Source: Chloroflexota bacterium (GTDB lineage: Bacteria > Chloroflexota > UBA11872 > VXOZ01). From it: a DNA stretch of 64,000 nt. The stretch lies in assembly GCA_958295775.1 (NCBI GenBank), contig CATQHC010000002.1, positions 386,915-450,914 on the forward strand, written 5' to 3'. Below are positions 51,557 to 61,081 of this stretch, in pieces. The position numbers and the translations under genes were made by a program. A model generated the notes under the pieces. That model had not been told where the DNA came from. It searched no databases and was given only the letters and a program-made list of their open reading frames with translations. Every line of letters starts with the position of its first letter. The first letter of the stretch is position 1.

Positions 51557-52936
51557 ATGATGGCATTGCCAAATATCGTGCTATTGCTTGCAGACCAGCA
51601 GAAAGCAACAAGCCTAGGGCTCTATGGGAATCCCGATGTCAAAACCCCCGCCCTTGAAGCGTTGGCACAACGTGGCGTGGTCTTTGAGAATTACTTCACG
51701 CCGCACCCATTCTGTTTACCGGCGCGCTGTGTCTTGATGACTGGGCGCTATGCGCACGCAATTGGGGTGCATGGGAATGGCTACACGCTGCCGCACTACG
51801 AGGTAACGCTGGCAGAACGGCTGCGTGAGGTAGGGTATCAGACCGGCGCCGTGGGCCATTTCCATGGTGGACGCAGTGGCGGCGGTCGGGGTTTTGAATT
51901 CCAACACGACATTGGCAAGGGCGTGTTGGCGGAGCGCAATCACGTGCGGAGAGAGCTTGTCGAGCTGGCGCCGGCACGCACCCAGCATATGGTCGCGGAG
52001 GTCCCCGGCAGTCCTGAAGATGATCTTAACGGGGCAATGACGAAGATTGGCATGAACTTCGTCGAGTCATGCAGCGCGGAACGTCCGTTTTTCTTGCACA
52101 TTGCCTATATGGATCCGCATCCGCCGTTCTTGGTACCGGAACCGTATTTTTCGCTCTACGATCCCGCGCAAATTACCATGCCGCCGGTGGAACAGCCCGA
52201 TGCCGACAAGCCTTGTGCGCAGGAACAGACGGCTCGCGACGGCGGCACTTGGGACGCCGACGAAGACGAGCTTCGCAAAGCCCTGGCAGTGTATTACGGC
52301 ATGGTGCAGCACCTGGACGACCAGGTTGCCCGCCTTGTCGACTACTTGGACTCCCGGGGCGTACTCGACAATACTGTCATCATCTATTCTTCCGATCATG
52401 GCGACTATGCTGGTGAGCACCGGATGTTCGGCAAGAGTTGTACTCTCTATGACTGCTTGGTGCGTGTACCCGCGATCATCGCGGGCCCGGACCACCTCGT
52501 GCCGCAGGGCGAGCGCATCGAGGAAATCACTGATTCGACGAACGTGGCGCCCACCTTGCTTGACTGGGTTGGCATTGAAGCTCCTGAAAATATGCACGGA
52601 CGCTCATTCGTACCGGTTTGGCAAGGAAAGGAACGCCTGCGCAACGCGGCTTTCGCCGAGGTTGGCGCATTTCCTGCCGCAATGGTGAGCGATCCCGTGA
52701 GAGGCAACAATGTGCCGTACGGCCCGCCTGCGAGCGGGCGGCAGACGGAGATATCGACGATGGTGCGGACGCCGGAGTGGAAATTGGTCTACACTCCCGG
52801 ACGCGAGCACAACGAACTCTACAACTTGCGCGAAGACCCGTGGGAATTACGGAATCGCTACCATGAGGCTCATTTGTCAGAGGTGGTGACGGAGTTGAAG
52901 CAACAGCTCATGGATTGGTATCTTGGCCACCACTGA
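51557..52936 (+). CDS. Sulfatase (formylglycine-dependent)
   Basis: A 459-residue type I sulfatase. NIVLLLADQQKATSLGLYG gives the metal-binding Asp pair, CLPARCVLMTGRY is the C-x-P-x-R motif in which Cys becomes formylglycine, FFLHIAYMDPHPPF carries a His, and IIYSSDHGDYAGEHRMFGKS the second metal site. There is no signal peptide, so it is cytoplasmic or of unusual export. The substrate is an organic sulfate, possibly from algal or sponge polysaccharide, by context only. ATG at 51557 or 51560. No anSME or FGE gene lies nearby. Confidence 0.94.
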   Translation: MMALPNIVLLLADQQKATSLGLYGNPDVKTPALEALAQRGVVFENYFTPHPFCLPARCVLMTGRYAHAIGVHGNGYTLPHYEVTLAERLREVGYQTGAVGHFHGGRSGGGRGFEFQHDIGKGVLAERNHVRRELVELAPARTQHMVAEVPGSPEDDLNGAMTKIGMNFVESCSAERPFFLHIAYMDPHPPFLVPEPYFSLYDPAQITMPPVEQPDADKPCAQEQTARDGGTWDADEDELRKALAVYYGMVQHLDDQVARLVDYLDSRGVLDNTVIIYSSDHGDYAGEHRMFGKSCTLYDCLVRVPAIIAGPDHLVPQGERIEEITDSTNVAPTLLDWVGIEAPENMHGRSFVPVWQGKERLRNAAFAEVGAFPAAMVSDPVRGNNVPYGPPASGRQTEISTMVRTPEWKLVYTPGREHNELYNLREDPWELRNRYHEAHLSEVVTELKQQLMDWYLGHH

Positions 52937-53015
52937 TCGGTCGGTCACTTGGAATTCTCTTTCGTACGCTATACTACCCCTATGAATTCGCCATTCAAGC
53001 AGAGATGAGGTACGC

Positions 53016-53504
53016 ATGTCTTTAGACTCTGAAATGTTCCTTAAGGCGATGCGTCAGGTGGCGCAGCCCGTCACAATAGTAACGGTGCAGGATGCCAATG
53101 GCCTGTACGGAATGACTGCGAGTTCGTTTACTTCCATCTCTCTCGATCCTCCACTCGTTCTAATAAGCGTTGGTGAGACCAACACAACGTGTCGACGAAT
53201 TGAATCCGTTGGTAAATTCGCCGTAAACGTGCTTGGCGCTGAGCAAACTGCAATTGGCGAGACTTTTGCGCGTACCGGCATGGAAAAGAACGAGTCATTC
53301 TCCCGCATTCCTCATCGAACCGAAGTAACCGGCGCTCCCATCTTTCAAGACTGTGTAAGTTGGTTCGATTGTTCTGTCTTCGCCAAACAGCAAGCAGGGT
53401 CCGGTGTGCTCTTTGTCGGCCTGGTGGAGGCAGCCGGATTGGGCACTGACGATGTGCCGCTCCTCTATCGCAATCGCGCGTACGAGCCGCATCACAGTCC
53501 CTAG
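53016..53504 (+). CDS. Flavin reductase-like (FMN-binding split barrel) protein
   Basis: A 162-residue flavin reductase domain protein. FLKAMRQVAQPVTIVTVQDANGLYGMTASSFTSISLDPPLVLISVG is the standard N-terminal half with flavin-binding residues, and KFAVNVLGAEQ with WFDCSVFAKQQAGSGVLFVGLV completes the fold. It supplies reduced FMN to a monooxygenase or reduces a bound substrate; no partner monooxygenase is adjacent. A TATACT hexamer lies about 45 bases upstream. Confidence 0.92.
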   Translation: MSLDSEMFLKAMRQVAQPVTIVTVQDANGLYGMTASSFTSISLDPPLVLISVGETNTTCRRIESVGKFAVNVLGAEQTAIGETFARTGMEKNESFSRIPHRTEVTGAPIFQDCVSWFDCSVFAKQQAGSGVLFVGLVEAAGLGTDDVPLLYRNRAYEPHHSP

Positions 53505-53638
53505 CGGTGGGACGTTTTTGAGGTTTGCTCGAAAGCCTGCACAGAACGACTGCCGGCCGAAAAACCATGGCGCGAGACGACGGTCCAGGCATCCTTTTCA
53601 AAGTGCATGTGGCTTGTTTTAGTTGATGGAGATTTGAT

Positions 53639-54736
53639 GTGGGCAATATATCTTTGCAGCCGGAGCAGTACCGACCTGACCCTCCGCCAGACCTTGATCT
53701 GTCCCAGTACGGCGTTGGGATAGTTGGTTGCGGGGGCATCGCCAATGGCGCGCACCTGCCAGCATATGAGAAGGCCGGATATCACGTCGTTGCCTGTTGT
53801 GACGTTGATGAAGAGGCGGCGCGCAACACGGCGGAGCGTTGGCACATTCCATTTTGGACGACTGACATACACGCGCTCCTCGCACGCGACGACGTGCGTG
53901 TCATTGATATGGCGCTGCACCCTGCAGCCCGCAAGGAGACCTTGGAAGCCATTGCGCAAGCGCCCCGTCCGGTGCTCACCCAGAAGCCGCTCCATATGGA
54001 GTATGCCCTGGCTGAGGAACTCATCACTATCGCGGAAGAGGCGGGAATTCTTCTCGCCTTGAACCAGCAGGCCCGCTGGTCACCCGATCACAGAGCGCTG
54101 CGCGTCCTTATGGACCAAGGCGTCGTGGGACAGGTCTATGGCATTCAACACCTGAAGCGCTCGTTTCAGGATCAACCGGGCATGTGGTGGACGAGCCTCG
54201 CCAACTTCAACATTGGCGATCACGGCGTGCACTACCTCGATCTCTGTCGCTTCTTTGCCGCATCGCCAATGGCGGGCAGCCGGGAGTGGACACGGCTGCA
54301 TTGTACAACCGCCATGCTCCCGGACCAAAACGGGCCTGATCCGCTCACCTACTCGGCTAACGTCGAGTTTGGCGAAGTTGGCGGTCGGGTCGAGCTCATG
54401 GCAAGCCTTCAGTTCAACAATATCGTGCGTGCCTCCGGCGCGCACAGCTACAACTGGTGGATCGACGGCACGGAAGGCAGTGTGTGGGGTTCGAGCAAAG
54501 AGATTTCGGTGGCTCGTGTTGACGATCCGGGCAACGTGCACACGTTTCAGATTGAAGGCTCCTGGTTCAATGATGCGTTTCAAGGTCCGCTAGGCGACCT
54601 GATAGCTGCAACTGCACATGGCCGTCCTCCTGCGGTGACGCCACGCGACAATCTCAATACGATAGCCATGACTGCCGCCGCTATTCGGTCGAGCAAGAGT
54701 GGCCGTGTGGTTGAGCGAGAAGAGGTAATGGTCTAG
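53639..54736 (+). CDS. Gfo/Idh/MocA family NAD(P)-dependent oxidoreductase
   Basis: A 365-residue dehydrogenase with GVGIVGCGGIANGAHLPAY, the catalytic region VLTQKPLHMEY (Gln-Lys-Pro rather than Glu-Lys-Pro), ALNQQARWSPDHRAL and NFNIGDHGVHYLDL in the C-terminal domain. The first 27 residues before the Rossmann fold are Pro/Gln-rich and extra. The GTG at 53639 has GGAG 7-8 bases upstream. It lies between a flavin reductase and an AlkP-superfamily hydrolase, all on the plus strand but with gaps over 100 bases. Confidence 0.92.
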   Translation: MGNISLQPEQYRPDPPPDLDLSQYGVGIVGCGGIANGAHLPAYEKAGYHVVACCDVDEEAARNTAERWHIPFWTTDIHALLARDDVRVIDMALHPAARKETLEAIAQAPRPVLTQKPLHMEYALAEELITIAEEAGILLALNQQARWSPDHRALRVLMDQGVVGQVYGIQHLKRSFQDQPGMWWTSLANFNIGDHGVHYLDLCRFFAASPMAGSREWTRLHCTTAMLPDQNGPDPLTYSANVEFGEVGGRVELMASLQFNNIVRASGAHSYNWWIDGTEGSVWGSSKEISVARVDDPGNVHTFQIEGSWFNDAFQGPLGDLIAATAHGRPPAVTPRDNLNTIAMTAAAIRSSKSGRVVEREEVMV

Positions 54737-55025
54737 CACGGCGCATTGCTGCATCATTGGGCTGAACAATCTGGAGCCATCAAATAGAGATTGCCCACTC
54801 TTTTAGCGCTGCTTGAGATACTTCTGCAGGAGCCTACGAAGGTGCGCCTGTCCACCTCATCCAATTGTGAAATGAGGCTGGTGGCGGCACTGTTTGGCTT
54901 TGGGATCTAGACTTTGGCGGATGGCCGGCGCAGAGCTTGCGCCGGTTCCAGATGTTTGGGGCAGGGGTTTGTACGAGAGCAATAGCGATTTTGGAGATTG
55001 AGTTTCCTGAGGAGGAACGAAAACT

Positions 55026-56915
55026 ATGGCGGCTTTGGCCAAACGGGCAATTGTAATCGGAATTGACGGCGCCAGCATGGAAATTGTGCGGTACATGGCA
55101 GACAAGGGCGCCACGCCAAACCTCAAGCGCCTCATGGATACCGGCGCGTGGCGGCCCATGCTGGGGGTCTTTCCCACGCTGACTCCGCCCGGCTGGACCT
55201 CAATTTCAACAGGCGCGTGGCCGGGAACTCACGAAGTAATGGACTTCAACATCCGAATTCGTGGGAAGCCCCTGACGGAGACGGCATGGGGGGTCAACAC
55301 GGAGCTATGTAAGTCTGAGTACTTCTGGAACACGCTGGAACGTGCAGGCAAGACACCAATTCTCGTTAAGTGGGAGATGTCGTGGCCGCCGACTGTTACC
55401 ACAGGGATACAGGTAGAAGGCACCGGCCCGGGTGTGGCGAATCATCATCAGATTGCCGGTTACCATCTTTGGGTAGCCGGCAACTGGCGACCGCGCCCCA
55501 TTGGCGGCGGGGTCGATGCAGCGGCGGTGGACCCCAGCACGCTGCAGGCTGGTGAAGACGTTGATCGTGTCGAGTTGAGCCCGGTGGACCCCAGCCGCTG
55601 GTCGAACTTGCCTGATTCTGCAAAGCCACCTCTCGAAGTGGCGTTGGTGATTCAGCCTCTTGCGCGGGGCCGCGACGATCTCACCGCTTGGGGCACTGAA
55701 GGGGCCGAACCCCGCGCGTTCTATGGGCTGGTCTATGCGCAGTTCGCCGCGGGTTACGACCGGGTGCGAGTGTGCGCTGGCCGTGATGCCAGCCAATCAA
55801 TCGCGGATATTGCCGTTGCCGACTGGAGCGACTGGTCGCGCCAGCAGTTTACGATAGGCGAGAACACGCCCACGGGCTATGTGCGCTTCAAGCTCATCAC
55901 GCTCACTCCGGAGGCCGACACTTTCGAACTCTTTATGCCCCAGGTATGGGCGACGGAAGGCTACACGCATCCGGCAGAGGTCGCCGCGGAGATTGATGAA
56001 CATGTGGGGCCCTTCATACAAAATCCCGCGCGCGATGCGCAAGGTCTCGTTGATGATGAGACGTTCTTTGAGTTGCTCGATATCCATCATGAGTGTCTGG
56101 CCGACGTTGCCCATCATCTCTGCGCGACGCGCGCTTGGGACGTGCTCTTTACCGAGGTCCATTCTTTCGACTACGGCAACCACTTTTTCATGGGACAGAC
56201 GGATCCCCGCTGCGGCGCGCCGGCAAGCGTCGTCGAGCGCTCCGTAGAAGGCATGACGCGCATCCTTGCCTCTGTGGATCGCTGGGTCGGGAGGCTGCTG
56301 GAGTTGCAGGACGACGAAACGGTTGTCGTCATCACTGCCGACCACGGCGGCACGCCGGACCTCGCACCGCCTATCGCCGCTGAGGATGTGCTCAAGGAGG
56401 TCGGCTTGCTCGTCACTGACCCTGCTACAGGGGAATTTGACTTGAGCAAGAGCGTCGCGATTCCGGTCGGCACAATTCACGTCTTCATCAATTTGAAGGG
56501 GCGCGATCCCGGCGGAATCGTGGAGCCGGAAGACTTTGAGAAAGTACAGCAGCAGGTCATTCATGCGCTGACGACGTATGTTGACCCCAATACTGGCAGG
56601 CAGCCATTCGCCCTCGCGGTCACGCGCGAAAACGCAGAGATGCTAAACCTCTGGGGCGACCTGGTAGGCGACGTGGTGTGGGCCGTGCATCCGGAATTCG
56701 ACGCGTGCCACGGCCGGCATCTGCCCGCGGTCAGTTTGGGGATAGGGGGTCAGCACACGACCTTTATTATCAACGGTCCTCACATCCGCAGCGGCGCGGC
56801 CTTAGCAGGACAGGCGCGCAGCGTGGACATTGCGCCCACGCTTGCCTATCTTCTCGATGTGCCCCAGCCGCGCGACAGTGAAGGCCGCGTGATCATGGAG
56901 GCTCTTGAAACTTAG
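55026..56915 (+). CDS. Alkaline phosphatase superfamily phosphodiesterase/pyrophosphatase
   Basis: A 629-residue protein of the type I phosphodiesterase / predicted AP-superfamily group. VIGIDGASMEIV gives the first metal Asp, TLTPPGWTSISTGAWPGTH the catalytic Thr, LFTEVHSFDYGNHFF the Asp-His pair, VVITADHGG the second pair, and LGIGGQHTTFIINGPHI the last His. A long insert at about 120-310 is beta-rich and may set specificity. There is no signal peptide. GAGGAGG lies 10 bases before the ATG. It ends 4 bases inside the convergent DapA-family gene. The substrate is unknown. Confidence 0.9.
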   Translation: MAALAKRAIVIGIDGASMEIVRYMADKGATPNLKRLMDTGAWRPMLGVFPTLTPPGWTSISTGAWPGTHEVMDFNIRIRGKPLTETAWGVNTELCKSEYFWNTLERAGKTPILVKWEMSWPPTVTTGIQVEGTGPGVANHHQIAGYHLWVAGNWRPRPIGGGVDAAAVDPSTLQAGEDVDRVELSPVDPSRWSNLPDSAKPPLEVALVIQPLARGRDDLTAWGTEGAEPRAFYGLVYAQFAAGYDRVRVCAGRDASQSIADIAVADWSDWSRQQFTIGENTPTGYVRFKLITLTPEADTFELFMPQVWATEGYTHPAEVAAEIDEHVGPFIQNPARDAQGLVDDETFFELLDIHHECLADVAHHLCATRAWDVLFTEVHSFDYGNHFFMGQTDPRCGAPASVVERSVEGMTRILASVDRWVGRLLELQDDETVVVITADHGGTPDLAPPIAAEDVLKEVGLLVTDPATGEFDLSKSVAIPVGTIHVFINLKGRDPGGIVEPEDFEKVQQQVIHALTTYVDPNTGRQPFALAVTRENAEMLNLWGDLVGDVVWAVHPEFDACHGRHLPAVSLGIGGQHTTFIINGPHIRSGAALAGQARSVDIAPTLAYLLDVPQPRDSEGRVIMEALET

Positions 56916-57811
56916 CCCAGTAGACCGAGCGCCTCTAGCCCTCCGCGAACGCCGGCCTCTTCGTCAGGTGTGACTTCCGGCAAGGGTCCGCGAACAGGAC
57001 CGGCGGGCAGGCCCAGCATGCGTAGGGCTGCCTTGCAGGGCCCAACGTAACCGGGATCGTATTCCAAGTAGCGATTGAGCGCTTGCAGCTTCAATTGAAG
57101 CACGCGCGCCTCCTCAAACGATCCCGCCTTTACCAAATCATAGATCGCTACCATCTCGCGCGGAATCACACAGGCTGCAGTCGAAAAGATGCCGGTTGCG
57201 CCTGCGGCAAGCGCCGCGTAGAATTGGCTGTCGATCCCCGTAAGTACGGCAATCTTGTCGCCGTTCATGCGGATGTTCTCCATCAAGATGCCGAAGTCCG
57301 CATTGCTCTGCTTGAGCCCGATCACGTTGGGGACCGCCGCCAGGCGGTCAATGAGCGCGGGTGTAATCTCGTTGCCCGTGTAGAGCGGGTTGTTATAGAG
57401 CACGAGCGGCAAGTCGACTTGCGTAGCAATGGTCTCATAGTGTGCGAACAGGGCGTCTTCAGAGACCTGAAAGTAATAGGGCGCCGTGACGATAGTGCCG
57501 TCCGCGCCAACCGCCATCGCATCTTGACCTAAAAGTACCGCTTCTCGTGTCCCGGAGGCTGCGGTGCCCGCAATGATGGGGATCGCGCCGGCCGCTTCCT
57601 CCACAATGGCAGCGGTCACGGCCTGTTTTTCTTCACGCAACATGTGGGGAAACTCGCCATTGCCGCCGGTTGTCATAATGCCGTGGACTCCGGCGTCAAT
57701 CAGAAACCGCGTAAGCTGCTTCGTGCCTTCCAAGTCAATGTCATGGTTGGCTTGGAACGGGGAAACCATGGCTACATTGACGCCGTGAAGATTCTCAGGA
57801 GTGAGAGTCAC
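56912..57811 (-). CDS. Dihydrodipicolinate synthase / N-acetylneuraminate lyase family protein
   Basis: A 299-residue class I aldolase-type TIM barrel. MTTGGNGEFPHMLREEK replaces the canonical GTTGE-S loop, LPLVLYNNPLYTG holds the catalytic Tyr, and NVIGLKQSNAD the Schiff-base Lys. In a catabolic setting such proteins often act on 2-keto-3-deoxy sugar acids or related compounds rather than in lysine synthesis. GGAGG lies 9-10 bases before the GTG. Its stop overlaps the convergent hydrolase stop. Confidence 0.93.
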   Translation of the reverse strand: MTLTPENLHGVNVAMVSPFQANHDIDLEGTKQLTRFLIDAGVHGIMTTGGNGEFPHMLREEKQAVTAAIVEEAAGAIPIIAGTAASGTREAVLLGQDAMAVGADGTIVTAPYYFQVSEDALFAHYETIATQVDLPLVLYNNPLYTGNEITPALIDRLAAVPNVIGLKQSNADFGILMENIRMNGDKIAVLTGIDSQFYAALAAGATGIFSTAACVIPREMVAIYDLVKAGSFEEARVLQLKLQALNRYLEYDPGYVGPCKAALRMLGLPAGPVRGPLPEVTPDEEAGVRGGLEALGLLG

Positions 57812-57898
57812 AGGATCATACCTCCAAAATAGAATTCTATCAATTCGTATTTAGTTCTCAATAGGACCGAGTTTCCAATTCTCGGAATGGGCGAGGCC

Positions 57899-57930
57899 GC
57901 GAGGTGAAACTTCTCCGGTTTCACTCTCGC
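57899..57930. promoter_or_regulatory. Long hairpin upstream of the DapA-family gene
   Basis: GCGAGGTGAAAC (57899-57910) pairs with GTTTCAC-T-CTCGC (57918-57930), 12 pairs with one bulged T and a 7-base loop; an outer GGGCGAG/CTCGCCC pairing is an alternative. It lies after the minus-strand lipoprotein gene (stop 58061) and about 90 bases before the DapA-family start. Without a T tract it could be a terminator of the former or an operator/leader structure of the latter. Confidence 0.5.
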
Positions 57931-58060
57931 CCAACTGGTCATATTCTCGAGAGTGAATGAAACAGGTGCAGATTCCATTGGTGCGGGTATACTCTATAAT
58001 CTAACAGTTTAGCGCACTCTCGATCTGCGAAGAGGTTAATTTAGCCGCGACGGCATATGG

Positions 58061-60304
58061 TCACTGAGAGTTCTGCTCGTGAAGACGCAAGAGATCGTCT
58101 AGCCGCGCGCGGTAAATGGCGGTGATCGTGCTGTAATAGACCCAGCCATCACTGCTGGCAGTGGTATCCAAAATACAGTGCTTGGATAGCGTGAGTTCTC
58201 GTTCTACCGTGTCGTAGTTGGAATCTCCTAACTCCAATGCGTGGAGCGCGGGAACATGAAACGCGCAGAATAGCAATAGCTCTGGACGCCCGGACGGAAA
58301 GGTCGCCCCGGTGGGGCCGTACGCTGGCTGCGGCCACGTACCGAAGACGGCGATAGGATCGGTGATGCCCTCAGCGTTTGTTGCGCCCATATGCTGGGGC
58401 CAGCCATAGTTGCCGCCGGCCTCGATTCTGTTGACTTCGTCAAAGCCGCCCGGGCCATTCTCAGTCGCATAGAGGACGCCGGTAGTCGGTTGGAAAGCCA
58501 GGCCGAAGACATTGCGCAAACCGATCGCGTAGACCGGGGAACCAGGAAAAGGGTTGTCGTCAGGGATGCTGCCATCGGGATTGAAGCGAAGGATTGAACC
58601 GGCGTAGTTTGTTCGGTCTTGGGCGAGATCAGGCACGTCGGTGTCACCGATCGAGAGATATAGCTTGCCATCAGGTCCGAAGGCGATACGACCGCCGTTA
58701 TGGAGTCCGGTTGTCGTTGCCGGGAGATTGTCGAGAATTACAGAATAGTCTTGACCGGAATTATTGACGTCACGAAAGCGCACGACACGCTGCATGAGCG
58801 CAAAACCGGTTTCCGGATTGTCCACGACGTACATGGCGTAAACCTCGGGCGTCTGCGGATAGTCCGGGTGGAGGGCGATGCTAAGGAGCCCGGATTCTGC
58901 GTAATTCGAGACATCCTCCAAAGTGGCGAATGGCTCTGAGAGGACTTGACCGTCTTGCAGGATTCGTATATTCCCTGTGAGGAGTTCAGCAAAGAACAGT
59001 CTTCCGTCCGGCGCGCTCGCCAACGACACCGGCCAGGCGGCATCCACAACTTTTCCTTCCGCAAGAGTAACTTGGCGCATGAGAGGAGATTGCCGGAATC
59101 GCGGGGACACGTAGTCACCGGACTGACGATCCCGGACGTAGATGTGGATATCTACGGGACCGGCGGGAAGATCGGAGAGTTGCGCGAAGAATCCGCTGGA
59201 CGCGAAACGGGGTTCGTCGAGTGCCTGAGCAACATCAGGGCGAAAGATGCCATAGGTAGCCTTCGTGAGAAGACGGCCGCTTTCACGCGGACCGCTCCAA
59301 ATCTCGACCGTACCCACCCCCGTGCCGAGTGTGCTGCCTGGAAGGACGACCCAGCCTTGGATGGTCACGGGAAGATCGAGTAAGGCTCTTTCGGCTGGAA
59401 TGTCGATGCTACCTTGATAGCCTGTTGAGGTGGCGTCGGTTGAGGGATCGGGAAGAATCGCCAGGGGCATAATTGCCGTGGCAGCGAGTGTATCGTTCTG
59501 ATGAAAAGCGCGGAGGAAGAGAGAGTGCGCTCCTTGCGGCAAGTCAGGGATTGTAAGGAAGAACTCGCTGTGCGAGCCTCGGTCTATGAAATTCTCTCGT
59601 GTCGACTGACCGACCTGGCGCCCATTGCTCCAGGCTTCAAGGCGCGTCACGCGTAAATCACGGCCATCGGCTTCCTTGAATGTACCTTGAATGACAAGGG
59701 GCGTGGTCAAGGTTGATCCCGGATGTGGTGAGTGAATAGAGAACTCACCACACAACGGATGCCATGAAGAGGCGACCATGCCTTCAGGAATCACCGTGAT
59801 TGTTCTTTGCAGTTCGCTCTCTGACAGGTTTCGGTTGTTTTCAATTGGGAATACGCCCACCTCGCGGGGTTGAAGAAGCACCTCGGCTTGACCGTATGGT
59901 GGCAGATGAATGTCCTGACTCAAGACGCGAGAGGCAAAATGCTGCCACTCGTCGTTTGCTTGAATGACAAGTCTGTAAGGGCGATTGAGCCTGAGCACGA
60001 TGTCGTTGGGGACAACACGGTAAGGTCGCTCGAACATTTGGATGCGCACAGTCTCAGTTGATTGGGCTGTGGTCGGGCTTGAATCGAGCGCAACTCTGTA
60101 GTCGGTGAAGCATGGCAATGATGTGAGCAGGGGCGCAAGAGGGTCTTGCTGGGTTACCGATGGGGAAACTGCAACGGGAGTTGCTTGAATGTCCTCTTCT
60201 TCGTCGCCACAATTTGCGAGGACGGCCAGGAGGAGGAGAAAGGCAATACACTTGAAGTAGGATTTCAACGTTCGCAGCAAGCCCCTAAGTGATTTCATCG
60301 ACAC
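58061..60304 (-). CDS. Lipoprotein with cupredoxin-like, Ig-like and sugar-dehydrogenase-type propeller domains (paralog 1)
   Basis: A 747-residue protein. The leader ends FLLLLAVLANC, where Cys32 could be the lipobox Cys but Asn at -1 is unusual. Residues about 80-160 look like a cupredoxin barrel without Cu ligands; about 185-420 contain two Ig-like segments (GVGTVEIWSGPRESGR and similar); about 425-740 match PQQ glucose/sorbosone dehydrogenases: WPVSLASAPDGRLFFAE, TTTGLHNGGRIAFGPDGKLYLSIGD with the catalytic His region, FNPDGSIPDDNPF, LRNVFGLAFQP, GGNYGWP. The start is a GTG at 60304 or the ATG two codons later. Highly similar to the next gene. The substrate is unknown. Confidence 0.86.
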   Translation of the reverse strand: MSMKSLRGLLRTLKSYFKCIAFLLLLAVLANCGDEEEDIQATPVAVSPSVTQQDPLAPLLTSLPCFTDYRVALDSSPTTAQSTETVRIQMFERPYRVVPNDIVLRLNRPYRLVIQANDEWQHFASRVLSQDIHLPPYGQAEVLLQPREVGVFPIENNRNLSESELQRTITVIPEGMVASSWHPLCGEFSIHSPHPGSTLTTPLVIQGTFKEADGRDLRVTRLEAWSNGRQVGQSTRENFIDRGSHSEFFLTIPDLPQGAHSLFLRAFHQNDTLAATAIMPLAILPDPSTDATSTGYQGSIDIPAERALLDLPVTIQGWVVLPGSTLGTGVGTVEIWSGPRESGRLLTKATYGIFRPDVAQALDEPRFASSGFFAQLSDLPAGPVDIHIYVRDRQSGDYVSPRFRQSPLMRQVTLAEGKVVDAAWPVSLASAPDGRLFFAELLTGNIRILQDGQVLSEPFATLEDVSNYAESGLLSIALHPDYPQTPEVYAMYVVDNPETGFALMQRVVRFRDVNNSGQDYSVILDNLPATTTGLHNGGRIAFGPDGKLYLSIGDTDVPDLAQDRTNYAGSILRFNPDGSIPDDNPFPGSPVYAIGLRNVFGLAFQPTTGVLYATENGPGGFDEVNRIEAGGNYGWPQHMGATNAEGITDPIAVFGTWPQPAYGPTGATFPSGRPELLLFCAFHVPALHALELGDSNYDTVERELTLSKHCILDTTASSDGWVYYSTITAIYRARLDDLLRLHEQNSQ

Positions 60305-61081
60305 CCAATGTGGCTCATGTGTTGATAGCCAAGTGGCTCAATCTCCGTACTGTCAGAATCCATGTCGCTCGTGAAAATGGCCTTGGCTGAAATGCGACAC
60401 TATCAATCTTTATTGGGTACCATTCGGACCACGAGTTCCTGTAAAGCAGCGGTGGTAGGATGGGGTTCTCAGCCAATGCGTGGCGACCACTTGCCTATAC
60501 TCCAATTGCGTGCCTCAATAGGATAGTACATTACATAATGTGGCAACGCAACGAACACCTCTAGCTCTTCGCTTCGGTATTAGTACACGTCTACTGGAGT
60601 TGAGAGTAAGTTGCCCAAGATGCACCTCTTTGCCGGAAAATGTCCGTCGGCACGCAATCTTCAATATAGAATTGCAGGACAGCAACATCGCCAGCAACGT
60701 TCAGGATCTCATGCCGCAGAGCACTAGCGCCCTAGTTTGAGTCCGCTGCACGCTGCGACTGGTCAAACACTCTTCCTTAACGGTCCTGCCCACCAACTGC
60801 CACGCAAAGCTAGAGACAGACTCTCGCATTCTGCAATTTTGTTCTTGCGCAGTTATAGCCGCAATAACGCTCTTTCAGACGGGAAGTCGTCAACAAGACA
60901 AGAGTCTTAGCGCGTCGGTAGTACGAAGAGATTCATCCTGGTTACGGATCACAAAGAAGTTCTTGGAGCTACGCTCCGCCGATGGCTTTATATGGCCTGT
61001 AACTCCGTATAGCACGTCTTCAAGGGACATGCTCTTCCATTTATCGATGGCGTGCCAGGGGCTGCGGCCTGCTGTTGCTGT
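60305..61081. other. Long intergenic region between paralogs 1 and 2
   Basis: A 777-base gap, the longest in the window. It must hold the promoter of paralog 1 near 60305-60400. I see no credible gene: short frames have no family features and no RBS support. No tRNA, repeat array or obvious terminator was found by eye. Confidence 0.45.

Noticed and set aside
52949-52975. Promoter TTGGAA-15-TATACT before the flavin reductase gene
   Set aside because: The 15-base spacing is too short to call with confidence.
60540-60740. 66-residue open frame in the long intergenic region
   Set aside because: No ribosome site, no domain, and a composition unlike neighbouring proteins.
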